DNA of 64,000 nt from Bacillus sp. CHD6a (GCF_001293645.1 NZ_LBMD01000003.1:62001-126000); one strand, 5' to 3'. Counted from the stretch's first letter, positions 26,054 through 35,771 are shown. The notes: generated by a model from the letters alone, not told the origin. A program made the numbers and translations.

Positions 26054-28621
26054 ATGATGTTTAAGCTTAGATTAACATTGTTTTTATCACTATTGTTTAT
26101 TGGCCTAATGTACCCACAAACCAACTCTCACGCTAATACTGTTTCACATATAGTAGTAGCGGAAGATAATGTCAATATTAGAGAAGGCCCTAGTACAAGC
26201 TTCACCCGTATTACCAAAGTCTCAAAGGGCCAGAAATTCGAAGTTCTAGAATTTAAAAATGATTGGTACCATATCAAGCTTAATTCAACCCAATCTGGCT
26301 GGATAGCTGGCTGGCTTATAACTACTGAATCAACTTATCCAGGTGCAATTTCCCTTATCAACGGTTTAGAAGTGCGATCAGGAGCAAGCCCCAGGTCCGC
26401 TGTAATTGCAACCTTAGTTAAAGATGAAAAAATAATGGTTAAACGTGAAGTTAGTGGATGGTATGAGATAGTGTCCCCAAACGTAACCGGTTGGGTTTAT
26501 CAGAATCTGCTATACTCTGACACTAAAGTTACTAATGGAATAGTAGAAGTATACGGTTCTCCTAGTACTAGAGTTCCAACTTCGGGTTCTTTAATAAATG
26601 GAACAAACATTACTATTTTAAAAGAAATTAATGGTTGGTATTATATATCATCCCCTAGTTTAGATGGGTGGATTTATCATTCCCAATTAGAAGTCGGGAG
26701 CCCGATTAGTGACTCATCTGAAAGGGAAGAAGCAATGGTATTACCAACAAACCTAGATGTATATAGTGGCGCCAGTTTAAGGACAAGTAAAATTGGTACC
26801 TTATCAAAGGATACAAAAGTTATTATCCTTTCAGAAATTAACGGGTGGTATGAAATAAATTCCGCTTCAATTAATGGATGGGTGTACAGCGGACTACTTA
26901 ACACAAATATTGATGTTTTAGGTGAGTTTGTTAACGTTTATGGTGCTCCAAGTACAAGGGTAGATACGATAGGGAATTTAACAAAAGGTGATAATTTAAT
27001 ACTACTCAGTGAGATAAATGGCTGGTATAAATTTTATAATAGTGAATATGAAGGTTGGGTTTATTATGAACATGTCAAAAACGGTAGCCCGAACCCTATC
27101 AATGGAAATAGTTCAAAAGCAATTGTATTGTCAGATAAACTACCCTATTATTCAGGTGCGAGTCTAAGAACTACTCTTTTAGGATACTTGGACAAAGATC
27201 AACCTGTTTCTATCATCAGGGAAATAAACGGATGGTTTGAAATTAATGTTAATCAGAAAATTGTTTGGGTATATGGCGGTTTGTTAAAATCTAGCATCAC
27301 ATCTTCCAATAAGATTGTAAACGTTTATGGTGTACCTAGTACCCGTGCAGAAGTAATTTATAACCTTCAGAACGAGGTAATTTCTGTAACAAAAGAGATT
27401 AATGGTTGGTACTATTTCACAAGTTCATCAAAAAGCGGCTGGGTATATTCTACATATCTTAATGAGGGAAGTCCTTATCCTATCAACCTTTCTGGAGAGA
27501 AAGCAATTGTTTTATCAAATAATGTCAACGTTCACAGCGGGGCTAGTTTAAGAACTTCAATCATTAATACTCTTACAAAAGATGATCCTGTTAAAATCAT
27601 CCAAGAAATTAATGGTTGGTATCAGGTAGTCTTCAACAACAATTCAAATGGATGGATATATCAGAAACTATTAAAAACTGACTCTACTGTTGTTGGTAAT
27701 TATGTTGATGTGTATTCTTCTCCAACTACTAGAATCAGTCCAATTGGCACTTTAAACAAGGGTACATCAATAGAAATAGAAAAAGAAATCAATGGTTGGT
27801 ATTATATCAAATCCTCAAGTATTAATGGATGGGTTTACTCTAAACACATAACTGAGGGAAGCCCACCTCCAACTATGATACCTGGAGTGGCTATTTCAGC
27901 GTCTCCTTTAAAAAGTGGTCCTGGTTCTGAGTATTCTACTATTATTCACTCATTAGTTAAGAAACCTGTCTATATTAAAAGGCAGGTAGGGAATTGGTAC
28001 CTTGTTTCCTTTGAGAATATAGAAGGCTGGATTAATATAGAGTCCGTAAAAGTTATTTCTAAGCCAAACACTTCTCTATTAGGTAAAGTAATTGTACTGG
28101 ACGCGGGACACGGTGGTGTAGATCCAGGTGCAATTGGGGTTTTGCTTAAGATGCAGGAAAAAGCGCTAAATTTAAGGACTGCACAACTTCTTGAAGAGAA
28201 GTTAACTGAATATGGTGCGATCGTTGTTCAAACAAGAACAGTAGATACTTATATAGAACTTTTTGAAAGAGCTAGAATAAGTAATTCTAACAATGCGGAC
28301 GCATTCATAAGCATACACTATAACGCCCTGGGACCTGTACCTACTGCTAACGGTATAGAAACTCTCTACTACAATAAAAGCAGAGATGAGCTTCTTGCTA
28401 AGAACTTACAAAGTCAACTAATCACTTATACCGGTTTAAGGGATCGTGGCGTTAAGTATCAAGATGTAAGTGTATTACGAAACAACCAGCGCCCTTCAGC
28501 TCTAGTTGAACTAGGATTCTTGTCAAATCCAATTGAAGAAGCAACAGTGGTAATGAACTCGTATCAAGAAAATGTCACAAATGCCATGGTTCAAGGTCTG
28601 TTGAATTATTTTAATAAGTAA
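26054..28621 (+). CDS. N-acetylmuramoyl-L-alanine amidase with ten SH3 repeats
   Basis: Secreted wall hydrolase that cuts the MurNAc-L-Ala bond. 855 residues: signal peptide (about 1-28), ten consecutive SH3-like repeats of about 60 residues, then an Amidase_3 domain at 677-855. Zinc ligands are visible at His686 (DAGHGG), Glu702 (MQEKALN) and His755 (SIHYNA); Glu819 (LVELGFLS) is the catalytic acid. Repeats 2-9 alternate between a type with SGASLRT or a variant and a type with YGxPSTR or SSPTTR, nearly all ending in EINGWY plus GWVY. RBS GAGGAGG. A TATAAT at 26018-26023 may be the -10. Comparable to LytC in role, but not the same binding module. Confidence 0.92.
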   Translation: MMFKLRLTLFLSLLFIGLMYPQTNSHANTVSHIVVAEDNVNIREGPSTSFTRITKVSKGQKFEVLEFKNDWYHIKLNSTQSGWIAGWLITTESTYPGAISLINGLEVRSGASPRSAVIATLVKDEKIMVKREVSGWYEIVSPNVTGWVYQNLLYSDTKVTNGIVEVYGSPSTRVPTSGSLINGTNITILKEINGWYYISSPSLDGWIYHSQLEVGSPISDSSEREEAMVLPTNLDVYSGASLRTSKIGTLSKDTKVIILSEINGWYEINSASINGWVYSGLLNTNIDVLGEFVNVYGAPSTRVDTIGNLTKGDNLILLSEINGWYKFYNSEYEGWVYYEHVKNGSPNPINGNSSKAIVLSDKLPYYSGASLRTTLLGYLDKDQPVSIIREINGWFEINVNQKIVWVYGGLLKSSITSSNKIVNVYGVPSTRAEVIYNLQNEVISVTKEINGWYYFTSSSKSGWVYSTYLNEGSPYPINLSGEKAIVLSNNVNVHSGASLRTSIINTLTKDDPVKIIQEINGWYQVVFNNNSNGWIYQKLLKTDSTVVGNYVDVYSSPTTRISPIGTLNKGTSIEIEKEINGWYYIKSSSINGWVYSKHITEGSPPPTMIPGVAISASPLKSGPGSEYSTIIHSLVKKPVYIKRQVGNWYLVSFENIEGWINIESVKVISKPNTSLLGKVIVLDAGHGGVDPGAIGVLLKMQEKALNLRTAQLLEEKLTEYGAIVVQTRTVDTYIELFERARISNSNNADAFISIHYNALGPVPTANGIETLYYNKSRDELLAKNLQSQLITYTGLRDRGVKYQDVSVLRNNQRPSALVELGFLSNPIEEATVVMNSYQENVTNAMVQGLLNYFNK

Positions 28622-28627
28622 ATAAAA

Positions 28628-28661
28628 GGTTCGGTGTGAATAATCACACCGAACCCTTTTT
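28628..28661. terminator. Bidirectional terminator after the SH3 amidase
   Basis: Perfect 12-bp stem GGTTCGGTGTGA / TCACACCGAACC, four-base loop ATAA, A run before and T run after. Serves the convergent amidase and acyltransferase genes. Confidence 0.9.
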
Positions 28662-28664
28662 TAT

Positions 28665-29375
28665 TTATTGATTTTTTAACAATTGCTCTTCTGATACTTT
28701 TCGAACCACTTTTGCAGGGCTTCCTAACACTAGCTCCTCTTTTTGAACATCTTTAGTTACAACGCTTCCTGCAGCTACTGCACCATCTTCATGTATTACT
28801 TTTCCTGGGAGGACTGTTACATTCGCACCTATTCTTCCACCCTCTTTTATGGTCACTCCTTTGAACTTGTCATAACGTTCTTTTGAGCGTGCCATATAGT
28901 TATCATTTGTAGTAACAACGCTTGGTGCGATAAAGACATAGTTTTCAATAGTAGAGTAAGCAGTAATATAGCAATTTGTCTCAAGTTTACACTTCTCTCC
29001 AACGACACAGTCGTTTTCAATAGCTACTCCTCTTCCCACAATTGTTCTAAAGCCCACTTTAACTCTTTCTCTAATTGTTACTAAGTCCGCTACAAATACT
29101 TCCTCTGCAATTTCGGCATTTGCATAGATAATTGCAGAGGTACCAATTGTACATCCTGCTCCAATAATTGTTGGGGGTAATTTTTTCACCTCTGGTAAAA
29201 TAGAGTTTTTAGCCCGTGTTGGTTGTTTACCTATTACTACATTGTCTTGAATAATTACATTATCTCCAATTGTTGTACCTTCATAGATTACAACATTATT
29301 TCCAATAGTTACATTTGTACCAAATTTAACATCATCCTTAATGACTACATTTTGACCGATAACAGGTTCATTCAT
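28665..29375 (-). CDS. Left-handed beta-helix acyltransferase, WbpD-like
   Basis: Hexapeptide-repeat transferase, probably N-acetylating an amino sugar nucleotide. 236 residues with tandem hexapeptides from the start (VIGQNVVIKDDVKFGTNVTI, NVVIYEGTTIGDNV) and a C-terminal block FIAPSVVTTNDNYMARSKER then IKEGGRIGANVTVLPGKVI, like the WbpD type. No lipid A genes are present, so a LpxA/LpxD role is unlikely. The ATG shares one base with the upstream glycosyltransferase stop (TAATG). RBS GAGGAGG. Confidence 0.85.
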   Translation of the reverse strand: MNEPVIGQNVVIKDDVKFGTNVTIGNNVVIYEGTTIGDNVIIQDNVVIGKQPTRAKNSILPEVKKLPPTIIGAGCTIGTSAIIYANAEIAEEVFVADLVTIRERVKVGFRTIVGRGVAIENDCVVGEKCKLETNCYITAYSTIENYVFIAPSVVTTNDNYMARSKERYDKFKGVTIKEGGRIGANVTVLPGKVIHEDGAVAAGSVVTKDVQKEELVLGSPAKVVRKVSEEQLLKNQ

Positions 29376-30643
29376 TATTGATTTCCTCCTCTTTTTCCAC
29401 TCACAACATCATTTTTTAGATCTTCATTCATAGCATGAATCAAAGTTTTTGCGTTCTCTTCCCAAGAATGGTATTCTTCAACATATTTCCTGGCATTCCA
29501 GCCCATTTCTTTCATTTTTTCAGGGTTCTCAAAGGCATATTGAAGCTTTTCTGCCATTTCTTTTTCACTCTTAACCTCAAATCCACCATGTGACCGTTTA
29601 ACAATTGTTTCAGGCATATTACATCTGATAATTGTTGGTATACTAGCAGCCATATAATCATAAACTTTGTTCAAACTCATTCCCCACTTATACAGATCAG
29701 CATCTAACATAGATATTAACCCTACATTACATCGTGACAATAAACTAGGAATAAGCTCCTTTGGAATTGGGTCAACAAAGGAGACATTATGAATATTTTC
29801 ATTTTTAGTCCTAGAAATCAATCTTTCTTTTTCTACCCCATCACCAACTAAAAGAAAATGAACGTTATTATTAGTCTCTCCTATTAACTTTGCTGTGTTT
29901 AAAAGCACATCCAAGTTATTTGCTAAACCATGAGCACCGGTATATACCGCTAAGTATTTACCATGCAGTTGCTTCAATTGTTTTTCTACGGTATCAGGAA
30001 GGGAGTAAATACTTTTATAACGATCAATATCGACCCCATTAGGAAGATAAATGATTTTCCTATCTTCTATTCCTTTGCTCCTAACATAATCAGGTGCTTT
30101 ATCAAACAATACAATAATTCTTTTTGCTTTTTTATATAGAAATAATTCTAACTGACCCAACACTTTAATTATGGGGTTTCTCTCTGAGAATTTTCCAAGG
30201 TGCACTAATGTTTCAGGCCATAAGTCTCTTTCTTCAAAATAAAATAGCGCTTTTTTGTTTACAGACACAATATAACCTAAAAATGCAGCTAATGGATGAA
30301 CGATAGTTCCCATTACAGTATCGGGTTTTCTATCTATTCTTTTTGATGCTTTCCAACCTCTATATGCATAACTAAGGATATTAAATACCCTATTTAGATT
30401 GTTTTTTCTGTATGGTGTTGTTTTTATCCATACATACCTAATACTTTCCAGTTCCTCTACCTTGTAATATTCCTTAGAGTCTTTAGAAAAATGGTTCTCT
30501 TTGCGTGTTCGGTGATCAAATGATGAGGCAAAAATAGTTACCTCATGACCGGCATCAATTAATCTTTTACTTAAATCATAATCCCTCGTTATCCCACTTT
30601 TCCCCGGGGCAATGGCATAATGGTTAAATATCCATAGTTTCAT
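29375..30643 (-). CDS. Glycosyltransferase family 4, WbuB-like
   Basis: Cytosolic or membrane-peripheral GT-B enzyme adding a sugar to the lipid-linked repeat unit. 422 residues: N-terminal MKLWIFNHYAIAPGKSGITR, typical of WbuB-type GT4 transferases, acceptor half with FEERDLWPET, and donor half with LPNGVDID, AVYTGAHGLANNLDVLL and LLVGDGVEKERL. The EX7E region around MSLNKVYDYMAASIPTI is present in weakened form (no clear first Glu). Overlaps the acyltransferase by one base. Donor sugar unknown. Confidence 0.85.
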   Translation of the reverse strand: MKLWIFNHYAIAPGKSGITRDYDLSKRLIDAGHEVTIFASSFDHRTRKENHFSKDSKEYYKVEELESIRYVWIKTTPYRKNNLNRVFNILSYAYRGWKASKRIDRKPDTVMGTIVHPLAAFLGYIVSVNKKALFYFEERDLWPETLVHLGKFSERNPIIKVLGQLELFLYKKAKRIIVLFDKAPDYVRSKGIEDRKIIYLPNGVDIDRYKSIYSLPDTVEKQLKQLHGKYLAVYTGAHGLANNLDVLLNTAKLIGETNNNVHFLLVGDGVEKERLISRTKNENIHNVSFVDPIPKELIPSLLSRCNVGLISMLDADLYKWGMSLNKVYDYMAASIPTIIRCNMPETIVKRSHGGFEVKSEKEMAEKLQYAFENPEKMKEMGWNARKYVEEYHSWEENAKTLIHAMNEDLKNDVVSGKRGGNQ

Positions 30644-30671
30644 TATAAATCACTCACAATTTTAAGTTAGT

Positions 30672-31772
30672 TTAAATTAGTGTTTTAAACAATTCGATTT
30701 CTTTAAGCGTTGTTTTCTCTAATGAAAATATCTCTTTTGTTATTGGATCAGGTACCTTTTTCAAATCTATTTCTTGCAATACTTTATCTAACGATATTTC
30801 TGCTGAGTCATTGTTAAAGAACCATACATTATGGAAATCTTGAAGCATTTCTTTACATATCGGAAGATCAGAGGTGATAATAGGCATTCCATAAGACGCA
30901 ATTTCACACATCATTACCCCTTGTGCATCCAATCTAGTGGGCATTAACGCACATCTATAGCCATTTAATTTTTCCGCTAATTGCTCCGGCTTTAAGAAAT
31001 CATCAAATACGGTCACATTGTCTGGCTTCTCTATATATTTGAATAAACTCCCTTTACCATATATATCAAATGATAAATGAGGATATTTTTTGGCAATTTC
31101 CACTACTATATCAACACCATATTTAGGGTTGTCTAAGGGTCTTATTGTTATAAAATCACCCTTTTTTCTATCATTTGTGATATACGATTTATCTAAAAAC
31201 ACATTATTCATGGAGTTAGGAATAATAACAGAACTCTTATCTACTATCTGCTTGTCTATATTTGTATTCTCAATAAATACATCCCTCATCCAATTACTTA
31301 CAAAAACCATGTGAAGTTTTTGGTCTCTAACTTGCTTTACAATAAACTTCTTCATTGCAAAAAGTTTATAGTGATCATATATGTTTTGAACATATTTATT
31401 CTTTTTCTTTGTTGGCATGAATGCAAATGGTTTAGGATAATAATTATTCATCTTCATTACTTCATGTCCATGAAAAAACATAACTAGTTGTTCTATCTCA
31501 TCGTTATATTTATTTAAGAATCGAATATGATTTCTAATATTAGGCGCGTGACTAATTACTATCTCAGAGGTAGAATATAACTTTTTCTTAACTACCTCTT
31601 CTTCAGTCACTACAGTAATTCCATCATAGTCATAACAAACTTTTGCGTTAAATGATAGTACATTAACTTCTATATTTTTATTTTTATACTCTAAATTTCT
31701 AGTATGAACAAAATTCATCGCATATTTATTTGCTTCACTAGGGTAATCTTGAGCAAGTACTAAAATTTTCAT
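30672..31772 (-). CDS. Glycosyltransferase family 4
   Basis: GT-B fold enzyme for the polymer. 366 residues: N-terminal MKILVLAQDYPSEANKYAM, mid region VFVSNWMRDVFIEN, then ITIRPLDNPKYGVDIVVEIA and FDIYGKGSLFKYIE, and the donor-site block MPTRLDAQGVMMCEIASYGMPIITSD with Glu in the EX7E-like position. The ribosome site AGGAGGTG is about 14 bases from ATG, longer than usual. Lies 26 bases downstream of another glycosyltransferase. Confidence 0.82.
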   Translation of the reverse strand: MKILVLAQDYPSEANKYAMNFVHTRNLEYKNKNIEVNVLSFNAKVCYDYDGITVVTEEEVVKKKLYSTSEIVISHAPNIRNHIRFLNKYNDEIEQLVMFFHGHEVMKMNNYYPKPFAFMPTKKKNKYVQNIYDHYKLFAMKKFIVKQVRDQKLHMVFVSNWMRDVFIENTNIDKQIVDKSSVIIPNSMNNVFLDKSYITNDRKKGDFITIRPLDNPKYGVDIVVEIAKKYPHLSFDIYGKGSLFKYIEKPDNVTVFDDFLKPEQLAEKLNGYRCALMPTRLDAQGVMMCEIASYGMPIITSDLPICKEMLQDFHNVWFFNNDSAEISLDKVLQEIDLKKVPDPITKEIFSLEKTTLKEIELFKTLI

Positions 31773-31798
31773 TAGAACTAACTTGACACCTCCTAAAT

Positions 31799-32908
31799 TT
31801 ATTTAGATTGCATTAAGCTAGAATAAGCTGTCTCTGCCCTATTTAGCCATAAATGTTTTTGTTTTAAACTTTCAACTGCATTTTTTTCATATAGAACTCT
31901 CTTATTGAAGTCAAGCATTTCTCTTATACCTAGTTCTAGGTCTACTGCATTATCCTTAACGACAACACCAAAGTTTCCATCCTCAATCAAATCTTTCTGA
32001 GCGTTACAGTCTGTAGCAACTATCGGTAACCCATAAGAAATATATTCAAAAAGCTTAACAGCAACAGCAAAGTCATTATAGAAATCTTTTTTAATTGGAA
32101 CTATACCAAAATCTGCTTCCCTATATAAAGGGACTAATTGATCACCATGAGCGTGGATCATTTTTAACCACTCAGCATTTCTATAAGGCTCAAATAGCTC
32201 TTTATATTGATTAAGTTCATTTTCTCTACAAACAAGAGTCAAAGAAATATTCATCTTAGTATCATTAATACTTTTGATAGCTTCTAACATTTCATAAACA
32301 CCGTACCTAGGATGTATTCCCCCAACATATATAGCTTGTACCACTTCTTTTTCTTGAGGTGGATTTCTATAGTCAGTTAAATCTACACCACCAGGAGGGA
32401 GTATCTCCAAGCCCTTAAATTCTAGATACTCATTCATATAGATACTAGGCAGATAGAAACATGTTACATATTTCTTATATATTGCAAGTTCGTATTTGAA
32501 CAACGATTGCATAATAGGTTTAACAAATCCATTTACCTTATATAGTTCATCGAATTTCCAATATATATCTCGATAAAAAAGACCTAAAGGTATCTTGTTT
32601 TTTTGTAGATATTTATAAAATTTTATATCTACAAATGCATTACGAGGTATATGATCTTTATCCGTTAACCAAAGTGGTATTGTAGCATTTTCTGTATAAC
32701 AACATTCAATTTCTTTGGGATTAATTTGTTGATAGACTTTTTCTAATTGTAATTTTCGACTATTAGAATCGCCGTGTATTTCTATGATTTCTCTATTAAT
32801 AATTTCACCAAACTTACGGAAAGCCTCAAGCATCTTAATTGGTCTTACTGAAGATCCGCTTTTTTGCTCTTTAAGTTCGTAGGGATAATAAACAATAATT
32901 TTTTTCAT
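31799..32908 (-). CDS. Glycosyltransferase (GT4-like)
   Basis: Third transferase of the cluster. 369 residues. The N-terminal part (VYYPYELKEQKSGSSVRP) is followed by an acceptor half (CYTENATIPLWLTD, FYRDIYWKFDELY). The donor half has LPPGGVDLTDYRN, AIYVGGIHPRYGVYEMLEAI and PIKKDFYNDFAVAVKLFEYISYGLPIVATD, where Lys/Glu positions match GT4. No signal or membrane segment. First of a run of four minus-strand genes; a 203-bp gap with a hairpin separates it from mnaA. Confidence 0.8.
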   Translation of the reverse strand: MKKIIVYYPYELKEQKSGSSVRPIKMLEAFRKFGEIINREIIEIHGDSNSRKLQLEKVYQQINPKEIECCYTENATIPLWLTDKDHIPRNAFVDIKFYKYLQKNKIPLGLFYRDIYWKFDELYKVNGFVKPIMQSLFKYELAIYKKYVTCFYLPSIYMNEYLEFKGLEILPPGGVDLTDYRNPPQEKEVVQAIYVGGIHPRYGVYEMLEAIKSINDTKMNISLTLVCRENELNQYKELFEPYRNAEWLKMIHAHGDQLVPLYREADFGIVPIKKDFYNDFAVAVKLFEYISYGLPIVATDCNAQKDLIEDGNFGVVVKDNAVDLELGIREMLDFNKRVLYEKNAVESLKQKHLWLNRAETAYSSLMQSK

Positions 32909-33072
32909 GTTTAACTTTACCTCAATTTTTTAGATTCTGTATCATTATATACTCAATCATCTCTAAATAAAAGAAAGTTAAGATTTCTCTTACTCTTTAC
33001 GTGTGACAATATTGGGAATATAAAACAATTCAATAATTCTTTGTTTCAATAAATACAATTGAATAACCCAAA

Positions 33073-33101
33073 ACACCACCTCTATAAAATAGAGCTGGTG
33101 T
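33073..33101 (-). terminator. Probable terminator after mnaA
   Basis: Stem ACACCA plus CTCTAT paired with ATAGAG plus TGGTGT around one C-C mismatch and a three-base loop, followed on the minus strand by only four T. It may be partial, allowing read-through. Confidence 0.55.
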
Positions 33102-33111
33102 ATAAATGGAA

Positions 33112-34254
33112 TCAAGGCTTAAAAGTATCTGGTTTAGGGCCCCTGCCAAAGTGATATAAAATTGATTTAACTATACGATTAGAAGCCATTCCATCTCCAT
33201 AAGGGTTTGAGGATTTAGACATCCGTTCATAAAATTCTTTGTTATTTAAGAGTTGATAAGATAGTTCATAGATTTTATTCTCATCTGTACCAGCAAGTTT
33301 CAAAGTTCCTGCTTCTATTCCCTCTGGACGTTCTGTAGTATCCCTTAACACTAGAACTGGCACTCCAAGTGATGGGGCTTCTTCCTGCACTCCTCCAGAA
33401 TCAGTTAAAATAAACGCAGATCTAGCAGCAAAGTTATGAAAGTCAAACACTCCTAATGGCTCAATTAAGTGTATTCTAGGATCATCACCAATTATCTCGT
33501 TTGCGATTTCTCTTACTGCCGGATTTAAATGTACCGGATATACTACTTGCACATCTGAATGTTCACTTACTATTCTTTTTATAGCTCTAAACATATTTCG
33601 CATAGGAGTACCGACGTTCTCTCTACGGTGAGCTGTAAGTAAAATTAGTCTATCTTTACCAATCTTATCTAGTACTTCATGTTCATATGTTTCTCTCACT
33701 GTTGTTTTCAACGCGTCTATTGCGGTATTCCCAGTAACAAAAATAGAATTTTCATCTTTATTTTCACTTATTAGGTTGTTACGTGACTTGTCGGTAGGTG
33801 AAAAGTGAAGATCTGCTATTACTCCTGTAATTTGACGATTTACTTCCTCAGGGTATGGGGAATATTTATTCCATGTCCGCAATCCCGCTTCGACATGTCC
33901 TACAGGTATTTGATTATAAAATGCAGCTAAACTAGATACAAAAGTAGTAGTAGTATCTCCATGTACCAGTACGAGGTCTGGTTTCACCTCTTGCATTATT
34001 CTTTCTAAACCTTCCAACGCACGTATCGTAACTCCAGTTAATGTTTGTCGATCCTTCATAATATTCAAGTCATAATCGGGTTCTATCGAAAACAGTTCAA
34101 GCACTTGATCCAGCATTTCCCTGTGTTGTGCTGTAACAGTTACTATTGATTCAATATGCTCTTCTTGTTTTCTTAATTCTAAAACTAGTGGCGCCATTTT
34201 TATAGCCTCAGGTCTTGTACCGAAAATGGTCATTACTTTTATTTTTGGGGTCAT
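33112..34254 (-). CDS. mnaA: UDP-N-acetylglucosamine 2-epimerase
   Basis: Interconverts UDP-GlcNAc and UDP-ManNAc, supplying ManNAc for the teichoic acid linkage unit or related sugars. 380 residues, full length. Motifs: TIFGTRPEAIKMAPLV at 9-24, VHGDTTTTFVSSLAAF, GHVEAGLRTW, PEEVNRQ, TAHRREN and LTDSGGVQEEAPSLG. RBS AAAGGTGAA. It could instead, or also, act as a WbpI-type epimerase on a diacetamido uronic acid nucleotide; sequence motifs alone do not separate these. Confidence 0.93.
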   Translation of the reverse strand: MTPKIKVMTIFGTRPEAIKMAPLVLELRKQEEHIESIVTVTAQHREMLDQVLELFSIEPDYDLNIMKDRQTLTGVTIRALEGLERIMQEVKPDLVLVHGDTTTTFVSSLAAFYNQIPVGHVEAGLRTWNKYSPYPEEVNRQITGVIADLHFSPTDKSRNNLISENKDENSIFVTGNTAIDALKTTVRETYEHEVLDKIGKDRLILLTAHRRENVGTPMRNMFRAIKRIVSEHSDVQVVYPVHLNPAVREIANEIIGDDPRIHLIEPLGVFDFHNFAARSAFILTDSGGVQEEAPSLGVPVLVLRDTTERPEGIEAGTLKLAGTDENKIYELSYQLLNNKEFYERMSKSSNPYGDGMASNRIVKSILYHFGRGPKPDTFKP

Positions 34255-34571
34255 AGTTCTTCACCTTTCAAATCATAGTTACAACTAATGCATTACTTCT
34301 AAAATATACATCCAAGATTATCACAGTGAGTATACATGCACAAACGTAATAATTTTAACCTTATTTTTATTGTATCCACTAACTAGATTTTAATTGGAAT
34401 TTAGAGTGAACTTTCCACAACTTACAAGAGTCACTAGTTGTACATGTAAGATAATAGGTTTATATTACAACTTTTCAGGGTAAGTTTATAAATAAAATAA
34501 CATTAAGAATATATTGCAAATCGAGGACATAATTTTAAGTAATATAACAAATAAAGTGAGGGCGATATGAG

Positions 34572-34940
34572 GTGGCTACTAGTACATATAGAATAATCCC
34601 TTTAATAAAAAAATTTAACACAAAAAAGATCTCGCTAGATGTACAATGGACCGAAATGTCTATAGTAATGAATGCCTATGGGATAAGATTGATCTTCCTT
34701 TCTTGTATAAGTCCTTTTCTTACTATACTCCCAGCTCTTGCTTTTCAACTTGCACATGATACATTCTCTGTAACTGGATATTTACTTTCCAGCTTGTTAC
34801 TTATTCCATGGCTCGTTGTCCCGACACTATTCATCCAGCACATCACATCTCACTCCCGCTTTGGTAAAATTTTTTCTTATGTCTACGCAGGCATACTTTT
34901 TGTTTCTTGCATACTTTGGGTAACCTTAATTAAGTTTTAA
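34572..34940 (+). CDS. Small hypothetical membrane protein
   Basis: Not recognised. 122 residues from a GTG start, with GAGGGCGAT about six bases upstream. A short basic N-terminus is followed by three hydrophobic segments (about 33-55, 62-85, 92-118), so it is probably an inner-membrane protein. It converges on the SGNH-like gene at a shared terminator. The 312-bp gap before it, upstream of mnaA, shows no gene, repeat or clear promoter. Confidence 0.6.
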   Translation: MATSTYRIIPLIKKFNTKKISLDVQWTEMSIVMNAYGIRLIFLSCISPFLTILPALAFQLAHDTFSVTGYLLSSLLLIPWLVVPTLFIQHITSHSRFGKIFSYVYAGILFVSCILWVTLIKF

Positions 34941-34946
34941 TTACAG

Positions 34947-34976
34947 AAAGCGCACAAAAGTAAATGTGCGCTTTTT
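34947..34976. terminator. Bidirectional terminator
   Basis: Perfect 9-bp stem AAAGCGCAC/GTGCGCTTT with ten-base loop and T run, between convergent genes. Confidence 0.88.
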
Positions 34977-34979
34977 ATA

Positions 34980-35771
34980 TTATTCTTTTCCTGTGAAATA
35001 ATTGACCAGATGTTTAGCCCATACTTCATGACCCTTTTCATTTGGGCTGAGGCTATCAGCATACACATAGTCTTGCAACTCATCGGATTGGTAGTCCGGC
35101 CAACTTGTCCAATGGTTGATATAAGTATAGCCATTTTCCTTTGTCCAATTTTCCAGTGCTTTAACATCAATTGGATAATAGATAGCTTTGTGAATAGGTT
35201 GTCCAGGTTGTAGAAATATGAACATGTTTGGATTTTCAACTTTAAGTTCTTCTATTATTTCTGAGATATTCTGCAGTGAATGATCGATTAAGATTAGCCC
35301 GTTGCTATTCAATAAAAACGGCTCTATAATTACGATATCTGATTTAGAATTAAAATTTTCTAAATGTAGATCCCTTTGCGCAACCTCACTTGTTGTTACC
35401 TCTCCCTGTACTGCAGTTACACTGATATTAAATAAACCATCATATACACGTTCCATTTCCTTTATAAAAATAGTGGTCCAACTAGTATCGTGTAAGGCAT
35501 TCACTTCCGATCCGATAATCGCTACATTGACAACGTCTCCACTTTTGGATTTTCCCAGAAGAGTTTCTACCAATGCATCAGGAAGATTAGATAAACTTTT
35601 ACCCGTTGCCTCAATATTGTTTTTTACTACTTTTGGAGCGGTTGCTGTTGAATGATTAATTAAGCTTACCTCTCCTTCCACCGTTATTCCTAGTTTATTA
35701 TTCCAATGATAGTTTCCATATACAATTGTTCCTATACATACTAGTATAACTAGTGTCATAAACGCTTTCAA
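34980..35771 (-). CDS. SGNH/GDSL hydrolase-like membrane-anchored protein
   Basis: Probable extracytoplasmic SGNH-fold protein. About 263 residues from TTG 35771, placed five bases after GAGGTGG; a GTG at 35780 is an alternative. One N-terminal membrane helix anchors it. Block I reads VAIIGSEVNALHD, where the Ser follows IIG as in GDS-type sites. Block V reads YADSLSPNEKGHEVW, where the usual DxxH is DSLS, so the catalytic His appears to be missing, though a His follows six residues on. It may be a weak or non-catalytic O-acetyl esterase relative. Confidence 0.72.
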   Translation of the reverse strand: MKAFMTLVILVCIGTIVYGNYHWNNKLGITVEGEVSLINHSTATAPKVVKNNIEATGKSLSNLPDALVETLLGKSKSGDVVNVAIIGSEVNALHDTSWTTIFIKEMERVYDGLFNISVTAVQGEVTTSEVAQRDLHLENFNSKSDIVIIEPFLLNSNGLILIDHSLQNISEIIEELKVENPNMFIFLQPGQPIHKAIYYPIDVKALENWTKENGYTYINHWTSWPDYQSDELQDYVYADSLSPNEKGHEVWAKHLVNYFTGKE

